Notes under the pieces: model-generated | Database searches by the model: none | The model's input: the letters and a program-made list of their open reading frames with translations, nothing else | Told to the model about the DNA's origin: nothing | Source: Kribbella capetownensis | Lineage (GTDB): Bacteria > Actinomycetota > Actinomycetes > Propionibacteriales > Kribbellaceae | Reading direction: 5' to 3' | Length of the DNA stretch: 64,000 bases | Assembly (NCBI RefSeq): GCF_004331485.1 | Contig: NZ_SJKD01000007.1 | Span: 62,001-126,000, forward strand | In this document: positions 46,104-56,335 of the stretch, piece by piece | Numbering within the stretch: position 1 is the stretch's first letter | Layout: the number at the start of each line of letters is the position of its first letter | Position numbers and translations under genes: made by a program

Positions 46104-46712
46104 ATGGACCGTCCGATCGACGACCTGACCGCCCGAGCCCGGATCCGGGACGCGGCCGTCCGCCTGTTCGGTGAGCGCGGCATCGAGGGCGCGAGCATCC
46201 GCGACATCGCGGCGGAGGCCGGCGTCTCGTCCGGGCTGGTGCGGCATCACTTCGGGTCGAAGGAGGCGCTGCGCGACGCCTGCGACGAGTACGCGAAGGA
46301 ACGGATGCTGGAGGTCGGCGAGGAGCTCGCCGACGCGGGTGGGGTCGCTGCGCTCGACCCGGCAACCCTGCATCCGCGGGTGTTTCCGCTGCAGCTGTAC
46401 CTGGTCCGCTCGATGATGGACGGCTCGGAGACGGCGACCGCACTGTTCCTCGGCGCCGTCGACAGCATCGAGGAGTGGTCCACCGCCTACGGCATCCACC
46501 CCACCGACCGGCGGGCCTACGCGGCCGCGATGGCCGCGATCAAGCTGAGCGTCTTCGTCTTCCGCGACCAGGTCTCGAAGGCGCTGGGCGAGGACATCAC
46601 CACGCCGGCCGGGTACGCGCGGATCGGCCAGGGGCTGATGGAGATCTTCACCATCCCCCTGATCACTGAAGAACAAGCCGAACAACTACGGAAGAGATCT
46701 GAGGAGAACTGA
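46104..46712 (+). CDS. TetR-family transcriptional regulator
   Basis: A 202-residue protein with N-terminal HTH: RARIRDAAVRLFGERGIEGASIRDIAAEAGVSSGLVRHHFGSKEAL. The ATG follows GAGAGGAG. It precedes an ABC exporter by two bases, the usual arrangement for a drug- or antibiotic-inducible efflux operon. The ligand domain is generic. Confidence 0.93.
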   Translation: MDRPIDDLTARARIRDAAVRLFGERGIEGASIRDIAAEAGVSSGLVRHHFGSKEALRDACDEYAKERMLEVGEELADAGGVAALDPATLHPRVFPLQLYLVRSMMDGSETATALFLGAVDSIEEWSTAYGIHPTDRRAYAAAMAAIKLSVFVFRDQVSKALGEDITTPAGYARIGQGLMEIFTIPLITEEQAEQLRKRSEEN

Positions 46713-46714
46713 TC

Positions 46715-47611
46715 ATGCCGGCTGCGATCAGCACGGAAGGTCTGGTCAAGACATTCGGGCGGACCCGGGCCCTGGACGGCCTCGACCTCACGGTGCGAAC
46801 CGGTGAGGTGCACGGCTTCCTCGGCCCCAACGGCGCGGGGAAGACCACCACGATCCGGATCCTGCTCGGGATGACCCGGGCAAGCTCCGGTACCGCACGG
46901 CTCCTGGACAGCGATCCGTGGTCGGACGCCACCGACCTGCACAAGCGGCTCGCCTATGTCCCCGGCGACGTGACCCTGTGGCCGAACCTGTCCGGCGGCG
47001 AGGCGATCGACCTGCTCGGCCGGATGCGCGGCGGGCTGGACAAGAAGCGCAAGGCCGACCTGCTCGAGCGATTCGACCTCGACCCGCGCAAGAAGGCCCG
47101 CACCTATTCGAAGGGCAACCGGCAGAAGGTCGCGCTGGTCGCGGCGCTCGCCTCAGACGTCGAGCTGCTGCTGCTCGACGAGCCCACCTCGGGCCTGGAC
47201 CCCTTGATGGAGGAAGTGTTCCGCGAGGTCGTCCAGGAGGTCACTGACCGGGACGGCCGGACGGTCCTGCTGTCCAGCCACATCCTGTCCGAGGTCGAGG
47301 CACTCTGCGACCGGGTCACGATCATCCGGGCCGGTCGTGCCGTCGAGAGCGGCACCCTGTCCGAGCTGCGGCACCTGACCCGGACGTCGATCCGGGCCGA
47401 GCTGGCCGGCGCGATGAACGGACTCGCCCAGCTCGACGGCATCCACGACCTGCGCGTCGAGGACGGCCTGGTCCGGTTCGACGTCGACACCGACGAGATC
47501 AACCCGGTACTGCGCCGGCTGACGGAGATCGGCGTACGGAGTCTGGTCAGTCAGCCGCCGTCGCTCGAGGAGCTGTTCCTGCGGCTGTACGAACCGGAGG
47601 CGGCGAAATGA
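46715..47611 (+). CDS. ABC exporter ATPase (DrrA-like)
   Basis: A 298-residue ATPase. Walker A GPNGAGKTT (37-45), Walker B LLLLDEPTSGLD. The signature is YSKGNRQKV instead of LSGGQ, as in DrrA/antibiotic-exporter types, and the Q-loop region reads YVPGDVTLWPNLS. It works with the membrane protein starting at 47608 (ATGA overlap). Confidence 0.92.
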   Translation: MPAAISTEGLVKTFGRTRALDGLDLTVRTGEVHGFLGPNGAGKTTTIRILLGMTRASSGTARLLDSDPWSDATDLHKRLAYVPGDVTLWPNLSGGEAIDLLGRMRGGLDKKRKADLLERFDLDPRKKARTYSKGNRQKVALVAALASDVELLLLDEPTSGLDPLMEEVFREVVQEVTDRDGRTVLLSSHILSEVEALCDRVTIIRAGRAVESGTLSELRHLTRTSIRAELAGAMNGLAQLDGIHDLRVEDGLVRFDVDTDEINPVLRRLTEIGVRSLVSQPPSLEELFLRLYEPEAAK

Positions 47612-49197
47612 AGACCCTCGCCGGCACCGGCGGTCTGATCCGGCTGATCCTGCGCCGGGACCGGATCATCCTGCCGATCTGGATCGTGGTGTTGTGCGCG
47701 ATCCCGATGAGCTACGTCAAGCAGTACGGCGACCTGTTCCCGACCGCGCAGTCGCGGCTCGACTACGCGAACAACGCCGGCTTCATCACCTTGTACGGCG
47801 AACTGTCCGGGACGAGTCTCGGTGAGTTCGTCACCTGGCGGCTGGGATTCGTACCGGTGATGGTCGGGCTGATCAGTCTGCTCACGGTGATCCGGCACAC
47901 CCGCGTCGAGGAGGAGACCGGGCGCAGCGAGCTGCTCGGCTCGAGCGTCGTCGGCCGGCACGCGGGACTCGCAGCCGCCCTGCTGTCGACGTTCGGTGCG
48001 AACCTGGTGCTCGCCGTACTGCTTGCCCTGGGCATGCACAGCCAGGACCTGCCATGGTCCGGATCCGTTGCCATCGGCGCCGAATTTGCCACCACCGGCT
48101 GGTTCTTCGCCGCAGTCGGTGCTGTCGCCGCGCAGCTGTCCGCCAACGCCGGGACGTCGCGCGGTATCGCGATCAGTGTGCTCGGGGCGGCGTACGTACT
48201 GCGGGCTGTGGGTGACACGAGTGCACATACGGACGGCCCGCTGGCTTGCCTGTCCTGGTTGTCGCCGATCGCCTGGGCGCAACGCATCCACCCGTACGGC
48301 GAGAACCGATGGTGGCTGGCCGTGGTGATGCTCGCGGCAACCGCCGTACTCGTTGCCGTCGCCATCAATCTCGCCGTACGGCGGGACGTCGGTGCCGGAC
48401 TCTTGCCGGCCCGACTGGGACCGGCCGAGGGCAGTCTGGGTTCGCCATTGGGACTGGCCTGGCGGTTGCACCGTGGGTTGCTGGCGGCGTGGACGGTCGG
48501 ATTCGCCTTGCTGGGCTTGCTGTTCGGCGGTGTGGCCGAAGGGGTCGGCGACATCCTGCGTGACGAGCCGAAGGCCAAGGAGATGTTCGAGCGGCTCGGT
48601 GGTTCGGCCGGGTTGATCGACTCGTTCTTCGCCGGGGTGATGACGATCCTCGGGTTGATCGCGTCCGCGTACGCCGTCCAGGCGACGCTGCGGTTGCGGG
48701 CGGAGGAGACGAGTGGACGGGCCGAGCCGGTGCTCGCCACCGCGACCGGGCGAGTGCGGTGGGCTGGTAGTCACCTGCTGTTCGGCGTGCTCGGTCCGGC
48801 GCTTGCTCTGTTCGCCTCCGGGCTCACCGCGGGACTCGCTTATGGGTTGGCGGTTGACGACGTCGGCAAGCAGATTCCCCGGCTGATCGGTGCGTCCCTG
48901 GGGCAACTGCCCGCCGTGTGGTTGCTGGCTGCGATCGCGCTCGCGATCTTCGGTCTCTTCCCGCGCATCTCTCCAGCGGCGTGGGCCGGTCCCGGCATCT
49001 GCATCCTGATCGGCTTCACCAACGCCGGCGTCCAACTCGCCGACTGGACGAACGACATTTCCCCGTTCACCCACCTCCCGCGCCTCCCCGGCGGATCCCT
49101 CTCAGCCACCCCACTGATCGTCCTGCTGGCGATCACTGTCGTCGTCGGCTGCATCGGCCTGGCCGGCTGGCGCCGCCGAGACGTACCGATCGGCTAG
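47608..49197 (+). CDS. ABC exporter permease, two six-helix halves (polyketide-antibiotic exporter type)
   Basis: A 529-residue protein with about twelve hydrophobic helices in two similar halves. VEEETGRSELLGSSVVGR is echoed by RAEETSGRAEPVLATATGR, a pattern found in actinobacterial exporters of antibiotics or peptides. The substrate is unknown. The TetR-ATPase-permease operon suggests self- or drug-protection. Confidence 0.88.
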   Translation: MKTLAGTGGLIRLILRRDRIILPIWIVVLCAIPMSYVKQYGDLFPTAQSRLDYANNAGFITLYGELSGTSLGEFVTWRLGFVPVMVGLISLLTVIRHTRVEEETGRSELLGSSVVGRHAGLAAALLSTFGANLVLAVLLALGMHSQDLPWSGSVAIGAEFATTGWFFAAVGAVAAQLSANAGTSRGIAISVLGAAYVLRAVGDTSAHTDGPLACLSWLSPIAWAQRIHPYGENRWWLAVVMLAATAVLVAVAINLAVRRDVGAGLLPARLGPAEGSLGSPLGLAWRLHRGLLAAWTVGFALLGLLFGGVAEGVGDILRDEPKAKEMFERLGGSAGLIDSFFAGVMTILGLIASAYAVQATLRLRAEETSGRAEPVLATATGRVRWAGSHLLFGVLGPALALFASGLTAGLAYGLAVDDVGKQIPRLIGASLGQLPAVWLLAAIALAIFGLFPRISPAAWAGPGICILIGFTNAGVQLADWTNDISPFTHLPRLPGGSLSATPLIVLLAITVVVGCIGLAGWRRRDVPIG

Positions 49198-49211
49198 TGA
49201 ACGGTGGCTGA

Positions 49212-49979
49212 TCACTTGCGGGCGTTGCGGGACCAGATGAAGGCGTAGAGGGCGAAGGCGGCCAGGCCGAGCGCGAGGATGGTCAGCAGGACCGGGCCGA
49301 AGGGCTGGTCCTTGACCGTGCGGAGTGCGGTGTCGAGGCCGCCGGCCTTCTGCGGGTCGTAGTCGATCGCGGCCCAGGCGAAGAGGATGCCGACGACCAC
49401 GAACACGATGCCCTTGGCGGCGTACCCGATCCGGCCGAGCAGGATGGTCGTGTCGGAGACTCCGCCGACCAGGTCCTCGGTGAACTTCTTCGTCACCGCC
49501 TTGTACAGCTGGTGTACGCCGACCGCCACGATGCCGACACCGATCGCGATGATCAGCGCCCGTCCGGCGCCGTTTCCCATCAGCCGGGCGCTCATGGTGC
49601 GCGACTGCCCGGCGCTGGATCCGCCCGAGCCCATCGCGATCTTCACCGCGCTCACTCCGAGCACCAGGTAGACGATCGCGCGTCCCACCGACGTCGCGGT
49701 CCGGGAGAGGTCCAGGTGGCCGAACGCGATGTCGAGGGCACGCCAGATCACCAGCGCGAACAGGCCGATCGCGACGATCCACAGCAGTACGCCGCCGAGC
49801 GGTTTGCCGGCCAGTTCCTGCAGCGCGCCCTGCTGGGACGCCTCCTCCGACGACTTGCCCCAGGCGAGTTGCAGCGCGATCCACGCGATCAGCAGGTACA
49901 CCACGCCGTACGCGATCAACCCGACGGTGATCGCCACGCCGTACCACTGGCTCGTCCTGACTTCCTGGGCAGTCTTCAC
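49212..49979 (-). CDS. DUF1206-domain membrane protein
   Basis: A 255-residue protein made of three two-helix repeats. Each begins with a short G-x-x-A/G-Y/R-G helix (YGVAITVGLIAYGVVYLLIAW; SVGRAIVYLVLGVSAVKIA; LLGRIGYAAKGIVFVVVGI). Known only as DUF1206 in actinobacteria. Its stop lies 14 bases from the convergent exporter permease stop. ATG 49979 gives MKTAQEVR. Confidence 0.88.
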   Translation of the reverse strand: MKTAQEVRTSQWYGVAITVGLIAYGVVYLLIAWIALQLAWGKSSEEASQQGALQELAGKPLGGVLLWIVAIGLFALVIWRALDIAFGHLDLSRTATSVGRAIVYLVLGVSAVKIAMGSGGSSAGQSRTMSARLMGNGAGRALIIAIGVGIVAVGVHQLYKAVTKKFTEDLVGGVSDTTILLGRIGYAAKGIVFVVVGILFAWAAIDYDPQKAGGLDTALRTVKDQPFGPVLLTILALGLAAFALYAFIWSRNARK

Positions 49980-50006
49980 CCGACTCCGGTGCCCACGGGC
50001 AAACGG

Positions 50007-51002
50007 TCAGGCCGAGACGGGCGCGGCGGCCTCGCGGTCGGCTTCGTCGATATCGCCGTACTCGCCGGAGCGGGCGGCGCGGCGGCCGAGGGTCCAGACG
50101 TAGACGAAGAAGCCGAGCTCGGCCACGATGCCGATCGTGATCCGGACCGGGCCGGGGAGGAACGGCGTGACGAACGCTTCGATCACCCCGGTGACCAGCA
50201 GGATCGCGGCCAGGCCGATGGCCATCCCAACGGTCGCGCGACCGGTCTGGGCGAGTGCCTGCATCCGGGTCCGCGCGCCGGGCACGATCCAGGACCAGCC
50301 GAGCCGCAGGCCGGCCGCGGTCGCGACGAAGACCGTGGTCAGCTCGAGCAGGCCGTGCGGCGTGATCAGGCTGAAGAACAGGCCGCCCCGGTCGTGGCTG
50401 ATCATCAGCCCGGCACTGACGCCGAGGTTGAGCGCGTTGTCCCAGAGGATGAAGACGGACGGGATCAGGAAGATGCCGAGCGCGAGCACGGCGGCGCTGA
50501 TGGTCGCGTTGTTGATCCAGACCCGCAGTGCGAAGTCCCGGGCCGGGTTCTCCGAGTAGTACGACTCGAAGTCGTGGTCGACGAGTTGCTGGATCTGGTC
50601 CGGCGTACCGATCGAGTCGACCACCTCGGGATGCGCGATGATCCGCCAGGCCGACCAGGCCACGACGACGTAGAAGATCAGGCCGATCGTGACCCACCAG
50701 CGTCTGGACGCGTAGAGCGCGGCCGGGAAGCTGACCAGGAAGTACTTCGAGATGTCGCGCCAGACGGGTGCTTGCGCGCCGGTCACGGCACCACGGGCGT
50801 CGGCGATCAAGCCGGACAGCCGTCCGATGGAGACTGGGTCGGCGCCGGCGGCCCGGAGCGCGGCCAGGTGCGTTCCGACACGCTGGTAGAGCGTGACCAG
50901 CTCCTCGGCCTCAGCGCCGCTCAGACGCCGCTGGCGACGCGTGAGGTAGGCCAGCCGGTCCCACTGCGGCTGGTGCACCGAGACGAACGCCTCGACGTCC
51001 AC
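50007..51002 (-). CDS. Stage II sporulation protein M-like membrane protein
   Basis: A 331-residue protein with an N-terminal helical part (WDRLAYLTRRQRRLSGAEAEELVTLYQRVGTHL) and about five helices. The SpoIIM-like core has FESYYSENPARDFALRVWINNATIS, then NALNLGVSAGLM, then ITPHGLLELTTVFVA. GTG at 51002 follows GGAGGAGGTG. In actinobacteria this family often sits next to an RDD gene, as here, outside sporulation. Confidence 0.88.
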   Translation of the reverse strand: MDVEAFVSVHQPQWDRLAYLTRRQRRLSGAEAEELVTLYQRVGTHLAALRAAGADPVSIGRLSGLIADARGAVTGAQAPVWRDISKYFLVSFPAALYASRRWWVTIGLIFYVVVAWSAWRIIAHPEVVDSIGTPDQIQQLVDHDFESYYSENPARDFALRVWINNATISAAVLALGIFLIPSVFILWDNALNLGVSAGLMISHDRGGLFFSLITPHGLLELTTVFVATAAGLRLGWSWIVPGARTRMQALAQTGRATVGMAIGLAAILLVTGVIEAFVTPFLPGPVRITIGIVAELGFFVYVWTLGRRAARSGEYGDIDEADREAAAPVSA

Positions 51003-51093
51003 AGCGCACCTCCTCCCCTGACTGGCTCCTTGCGCTGGCAGACTAGCCGGACAAAGTGTCGGACACCGTGTCGAGACGGGAGGGGGCGACGGA

Positions 51094-52038
51094 GTGTCTC
51101 AACTGGTCACAGGGGAAGCGGTCGTCCTCCAGGTGCGGATCGCGCGGATGCCGACGCGGGCGCTGGCGTGTGCGATCGACGTACTCCTGCAGGTCATTGT
51201 GCTGAGCGTGCTGATCTCGCTGCTGGCCGGCTTCCTGATCGGTGGGGATGCGAGCGAGGCGCTCGCGGTGTCGCTGATCTTCATCGTGATCCTGCTGGTC
51301 GCGGTCGGCTACCGCGTCGTGATGGAGACGCTGACCCGCGGCCGCACGCTGGGCAAGATGGTGCTCGGGCTCAAGGTGGTCCGCGACGACGGCAGCTCGA
51401 TCCGGTTCCGGCACGCGCTGGTGCGGACGCTGTTCTGGTTCTTCGTGGACTTCGCGCCGTGGTTCGCGGCCTGCCCGGGGATCGTGGCGAGCCTGATGAA
51501 CAAGCAGGGCAAGCGGATCGGGGACATGGTGTCGGGCACCGTGGTGATCCGCGAGCGGCACCAGCCGATGACGTCGCCGCCGCTGTTCGTGGCCGGCCAC
51601 CTGGTGCAGTGGGCGCAGTCGCTGGAGCTGTCCCGGCTGTCCGACAAGCTCGCCAACACCGCCCGGGACTACCTCGGGCGCTTCACCGAACTGCAGCCCG
51701 ACGCTCGGATCGCACTGGGTGACGCGCTGGCCTACCGCGTCAGCCAGGTCACTGCACCCGCTCCACCCGTGCCAATGATCGCTCCGGCGTACCTGTCCGC
51801 CGTACTGGCCGAACGCCGTCGCCGAGAGCTGAACCGCCTGGCAACGGCCCGCCCCGCCCACACCGGTCCGTTCGCGCCACCCACGGCGTACGCGCCACCC
51901 AGCCCGTACGGCGTCCTGCCTCCGCCGGTGCCGGCTCCCCCTGGCCCCTTCGCCGTACCTCGGCCGGTCCTGGACGGACATCCCGCCGCAGTCAACGCGC
52001 AAGGCTGGGCAGCGCCCGGCAGCAACGAGTGGTCCTAG
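51094..52038 (+). CDS. RDD-family membrane protein with Pro-rich tail
   Basis: A 314-residue protein. The RDD domain (about 20-155) contains ALACAIDVLLQV, RGRTLGKMVLGLKVVRDDG and KQGKRIGDMVSGT. The last 100 residues are cytoplasmic and end in a low-complexity Pro/Ala/Tyr segment. GTG 51094 follows GGCGACGGA. It is divergent from the SpoIIM-like gene, with a GTGTCGGACAC palindrome in between. Confidence 0.87.
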   Translation: MSQLVTGEAVVLQVRIARMPTRALACAIDVLLQVIVLSVLISLLAGFLIGGDASEALAVSLIFIVILLVAVGYRVVMETLTRGRTLGKMVLGLKVVRDDGSSIRFRHALVRTLFWFFVDFAPWFAACPGIVASLMNKQGKRIGDMVSGTVVIRERHQPMTSPPLFVAGHLVQWAQSLELSRLSDKLANTARDYLGRFTELQPDARIALGDALAYRVSQVTAPAPPVPMIAPAYLSAVLAERRRRELNRLATARPAHTGPFAPPTAYAPPSPYGVLPPPVPAPPGPFAVPRPVLDGHPAAVNAQGWAAPGSNEWS

Positions 52039-52042
52039 CCAA

Positions 52043-52079
52043 CGAAAAGGCGCCCCGCCGGGTGGCGGGGCGCCTTTCG
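52043..52079. terminator. Bidirectional terminator between RDD gene and ahcY
   Basis: A stem of about 16 bp, CGAAA(A)GGCGCCCCGCC paired with GGCGGGGCGCCTTTCG, loop GGGT, lies between two convergent stops. T-rich ends on both strands suit termination from either side. Confidence 0.88.
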
Positions 52080-52093
52080 TGGGGATGGGGGGA

Positions 52094-53530
<1,437 letters not shown>

Positions 53531-53651
53531 ACCGTTCCCGCTCCCCTGAAGACTGTTGATTGCTTCCTGCGTGCCAGAGCCTAGAGGCCCGAACCCTACC
53601 GATTGATCGCCTGTGCCGCGTTTCTAACACCGAAATGTCAAGATTGTCCCC

Positions 53652-54011
53652 ATGCGCATCACCGAGGCCGCCAAGCGGTTGGGCACGACCCCGCGGATGC
53701 TCCGGTACCGGGAGGCCCTCGGCCTGCTTCCCCGCTCACGCTCCGGGCAGACCGCACAACGCCAGTACGACGACCGTGACCTCGCCGCCGTCCAACTCGC
53801 CCTGGACCTCGAACGCCGGTACGACGTGACGCCGGCGGCCCTGGCGTTCGCCCTCAGAGCCCTGGCCGAACCGTCCGTCGCAGCCGACATCCGCAACCTC
53901 GGCTACCGCACCGGACGGCTCACCACACCGCCGACCCAGTCCCAGATCGACAGAGACCGAGCTCTGCGCTGGCTCGGCCGCTCCGGCGTACTCCCACCCA
54001 AACCCCGCTGA
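53652..54011 (+). CDS. MerR-type HTH regulator (short)
   Basis: A 119-residue protein with MerR-type HTH MRITEAAKRLGTTPRMLRYREALGLLPRSR and RQYDDRDLAAVQLALDLE, and a short C-terminal helix region. There is no ligand-binding domain beyond the first 110 residues. It is divergent from ahcY with 121 bp in between. There is no clear ribosome site, so the mRNA may be leaderless. Confidence 0.85.
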   Translation: MRITEAAKRLGTTPRMLRYREALGLLPRSRSGQTAQRQYDDRDLAAVQLALDLERRYDVTPAALAFALRALAEPSVAADIRNLGYRTGRLTTPPTQSQIDRDRALRWLGRSGVLPPKPR

Positions 54012-54043
54012 CAGCCCGCCCATCTCACTGCCCCCCACGTTCA

Positions 54044-54086
54044 TTTGAGGGGAGAACCCCTGAACTTGCTCGTTCTCCCCCCGAAA
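54044..54086. terminator. Possible bidirectional terminator between merR and the CDF gene
   Basis: GGGGAGAAC (54049-54057) and GTTCTCCCC (54072-54080) form a perfect 9-bp stem. Imperfect pairing of the ATTT-containing flanks continues outward. The loop is 14 bases. It lies in the convergent gap between 54011 and 54170. Confidence 0.55.
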
Positions 54087-54169
54087 TACGACCAAAGAAG
54101 GGTGCATCTGACGGGATATCCACTCAAATGGACGGGCGGACGGCGGTGCGTTCGGTCTCTCGGGTGGGC

Positions 54170-55129
54170 TCAGTGCGACGGTGCCTCGGGGACGGCGGGG
54201 CGCTCGTCGGGGACGTGGTTCTCCTCGTAGACGTCGGGCTCGAGGTAGATGTGGACGGCCATCGGCTCGGCGGCGCGGATGGCGCGCTCGGCGGCGTCGA
54301 TGGTCTCGGCCACGACCGCGGCGTCGGTGGTCGGCTCGACACCGACCTTGGCGGCGACCAGGACCTCCTCCGGGCCGAGGTGCAGGGTCTTGATGTGGAT
54401 CAGCCGCTGGACGCCGGAGGTGTTCTCGATCGCGTCGACGATCTTCTGCTGCGCCTCGCGGGTCGCGGACTCGCCGAGCAGCAGCGACTTCATCTCGATC
54501 GCGAGGAAGATCGCGACACAGACCAGCAACGCACCGATCGCCATCGAGCCCAGGCCGTCGAACACACCGTTGCCGGTGGCAAGCGTCAGGGAGACGCCGA
54601 TCAGCGCCAGCACCAGGCCGGTCAGGGCGGCGAAGTCCTCCAGCAGGATCACCGGCAGCTCCGGCGCCCGCGCGTTGCGGATGAACCGCGGCCACGACAC
54701 CGGCCCACGCAGCTTGTTCGCCTCGACGATCGCGGTCCGGAACGAGAACGACTCCATCACGATCGCGATCAGCAAGACGGCGACCGGCACCCACTTCCAG
54801 TGCTCGATCGGGTGCGGATCGTGCACCTTGTGGTAGCCCTCGTACAGCGCGAACAGGCCGCCGACGCTGAACAGCACGATCGCGACGATGAACGAGTAGA
54901 CGTACCGCTCCCGGCCGAACCCGAACTGGTGCAGCTCGTCGGCTTCGCGCTGGGCCCGCTTCCCGCCGACCAGCAGCAGGACCTGGTTACCGGCGTCGGC
55001 GACCGAGTGGATCGCCTCGGCCAGCATCGAGGCCGACTGGGTCAGCCCCCACGCGGCGAACTTGGTGACGGCGATACCGGTGTTCGCCAGCAGCGCCGCG
55101 ACGACGGCCTTGGTTCCGCCACCAGCCAT
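54170..55129 (-). CDS. Cation diffusion facilitator family transporter
   Basis: A 319-residue protein with six predicted helices. Metal-site motifs: AEAIHSVADAGNQ on helix 2 and LEDFAALTG on helix 5. The C-terminal cytoplasmic domain is EMKSLLLGESATREAQQKIVDAIENTSGVQRL. The form resembles the SLC30A9/YdfM-like CDF group with a longer helix 3-4 loop. The metal is unknown. It follows manA by 33 bases on the same strand. Confidence 0.9.
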   Translation of the reverse strand: MAGGGTKAVVAALLANTGIAVTKFAAWGLTQSASMLAEAIHSVADAGNQVLLLVGGKRAQREADELHQFGFGRERYVYSFIVAIVLFSVGGLFALYEGYHKVHDPHPIEHWKWVPVAVLLIAIVMESFSFRTAIVEANKLRGPVSWPRFIRNARAPELPVILLEDFAALTGLVLALIGVSLTLATGNGVFDGLGSMAIGALLVCVAIFLAIEMKSLLLGESATREAQQKIVDAIENTSGVQRLIHIKTLHLGPEEVLVAAKVGVEPTTDAAVVAETIDAAERAIRAAEPMAVHIYLEPDVYEENHVPDERPAVPEAPSH

Positions 55130-55162
55130 GTTGTCCAGGTCCTCCGTATACAGTCAGTGGTT

Positions 55163-56335
55163 TCAGCGCGCGGACACGACGAACGCCGTGCCGGAACCAC
55201 GCAAGATACAGGGTCCTTCGGGTCCCGAGGCGAACGCGGACTGACCGGCGGACAACGTCACATCCGACTCGGTGCCTGCGGCCCCTACTTCGACCGATCC
55301 GGCCACACAGCAGACGATCCGCGGACCGACGCCGGCCACCGTCCGTTCGCCGTCGTCCAGGTCGACCCTGTGGATGGCGAAGTACTCGGCACCGGTCTCG
55401 TACGTCGCCACGCCGTCAACCACCGGGGGCGCGGTGAGCACCGGATCGGTCAGCGGCTCGAAGTCGACCACTGACACCAGTTCCGGTACGTCGATGTGCT
55501 TGCTGGTCAGACCGCCGCGCAACACGTTGTCGGAGTTGGCCATCACCTCGAACCCGAACCCGGACAGGTACGCGTGCACGTTCCCGGCCGGCAGGTACAC
55601 CGCCTCGAACCGCTCCAGCCGCACCCGGTTCAGCAGCAGCGCCGCGAGTACGCCGGGATCGTCCGGGAAGTCCGCGCAGAGTTTGGCCAGCGTCTCGCGC
55701 TCGATGGCGAACGCGTCCCCGGCGTACTGCGCACAGGCCTCACCGAGAGCCGAGACCAGCGGACGAATCGTGTCCCGGTCACTGCCCATGAACTGGGTGA
55801 AGCCGTCCTGGAGCTTGCCGTTGCGCAGCAGGCTGGTGAGCTCCTCGAACCCCACCGGCGCCAGCGCGTCCAGCAGCGCGACCGTCGCGTTGAGCGGCCG
55901 GAACCCGACCAGCGCCTCGAACCGCCCGAGCGCGATCAGGATCTCCGGCTTGGGCCACGCGTCCTTGTAGTTCCGGTCGGCCGCGTCCCGCGGAATGCCG
56001 GCGGCCTCGTCCCGTGCGTACCCGTCGATCGCCTGCTCCTGCGACGGGTGCGCCTGGATCGACAGTGGCTGCTCGGCGGCCAGCAGCTTGGCGAGGAACG
56101 GGAACCGCCCCTCGAACCGCTCGGCGGTCTCCGGCCCGAGTACGTCGGCCGGCCCGGCGGACACCACGTCGTACAGGGAATCGCCCCACGGCAGGACGGA
56201 CGACGCGGACTCGTGCGCGCCCATCCACAGCTCCGCCTGCGGGCGGCCGTCCGGCTCCACGCCCATCAGCTCGGGGAGCGCCGTTCGCGAACCCCAGGCG
56301 TAGTCCCGGATGGTGTTCAGCAACGGCACTACCAC
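55163..56335 (-). CDS. manA: Mannose-6-phosphate isomerase, class I
   Basis: A 390-residue zinc enzyme that interconverts mannose-6-phosphate and fructose-6-phosphate. Zinc-binding motifs: SIQAHPSQEQA, KPEILIAL, and PAGNVHAYLSGFGFEVMANSDNVLRGGLTSKHID. N-terminal NTIRDYAWGSRTALPEL is typical. It overlaps the SIS gene by 7 bases, so the block is a translational unit. Confidence 0.95.
   Translation of the reverse strand: MVVPLLNTIRDYAWGSRTALPELMGVEPDGRPQAELWMGAHESASSVLPWGDSLYDVVSAGPADVLGPETAERFEGRFPFLAKLLAAEQPLSIQAHPSQEQAIDGYARDEAAGIPRDAADRNYKDAWPKPEILIALGRFEALVGFRPLNATVALLDALAPVGFEELTSLLRNGKLQDGFTQFMGSDRDTIRPLVSALGEACAQYAGDAFAIERETLAKLCADFPDDPGVLAALLLNRVRLERFEAVYLPAGNVHAYLSGFGFEVMANSDNVLRGGLTSKHIDVPELVSVVDFEPLTDPVLTAPPVVDGVATYETGAEYFAIHRVDLDDGERTVAGVGPRIVCCVAGSVEVGAAGTESDVTLSAGQSAFASGPEGPCILRGSGTAFVVSAR

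Noticed and set aside
53531..53651. Possible SAH riboswitch upstream of ahcY
   Set aside because: The 121-bp region shows no recognisable conserved core or stable paired elements by eye; a covariance-model search would be needed to claim it.
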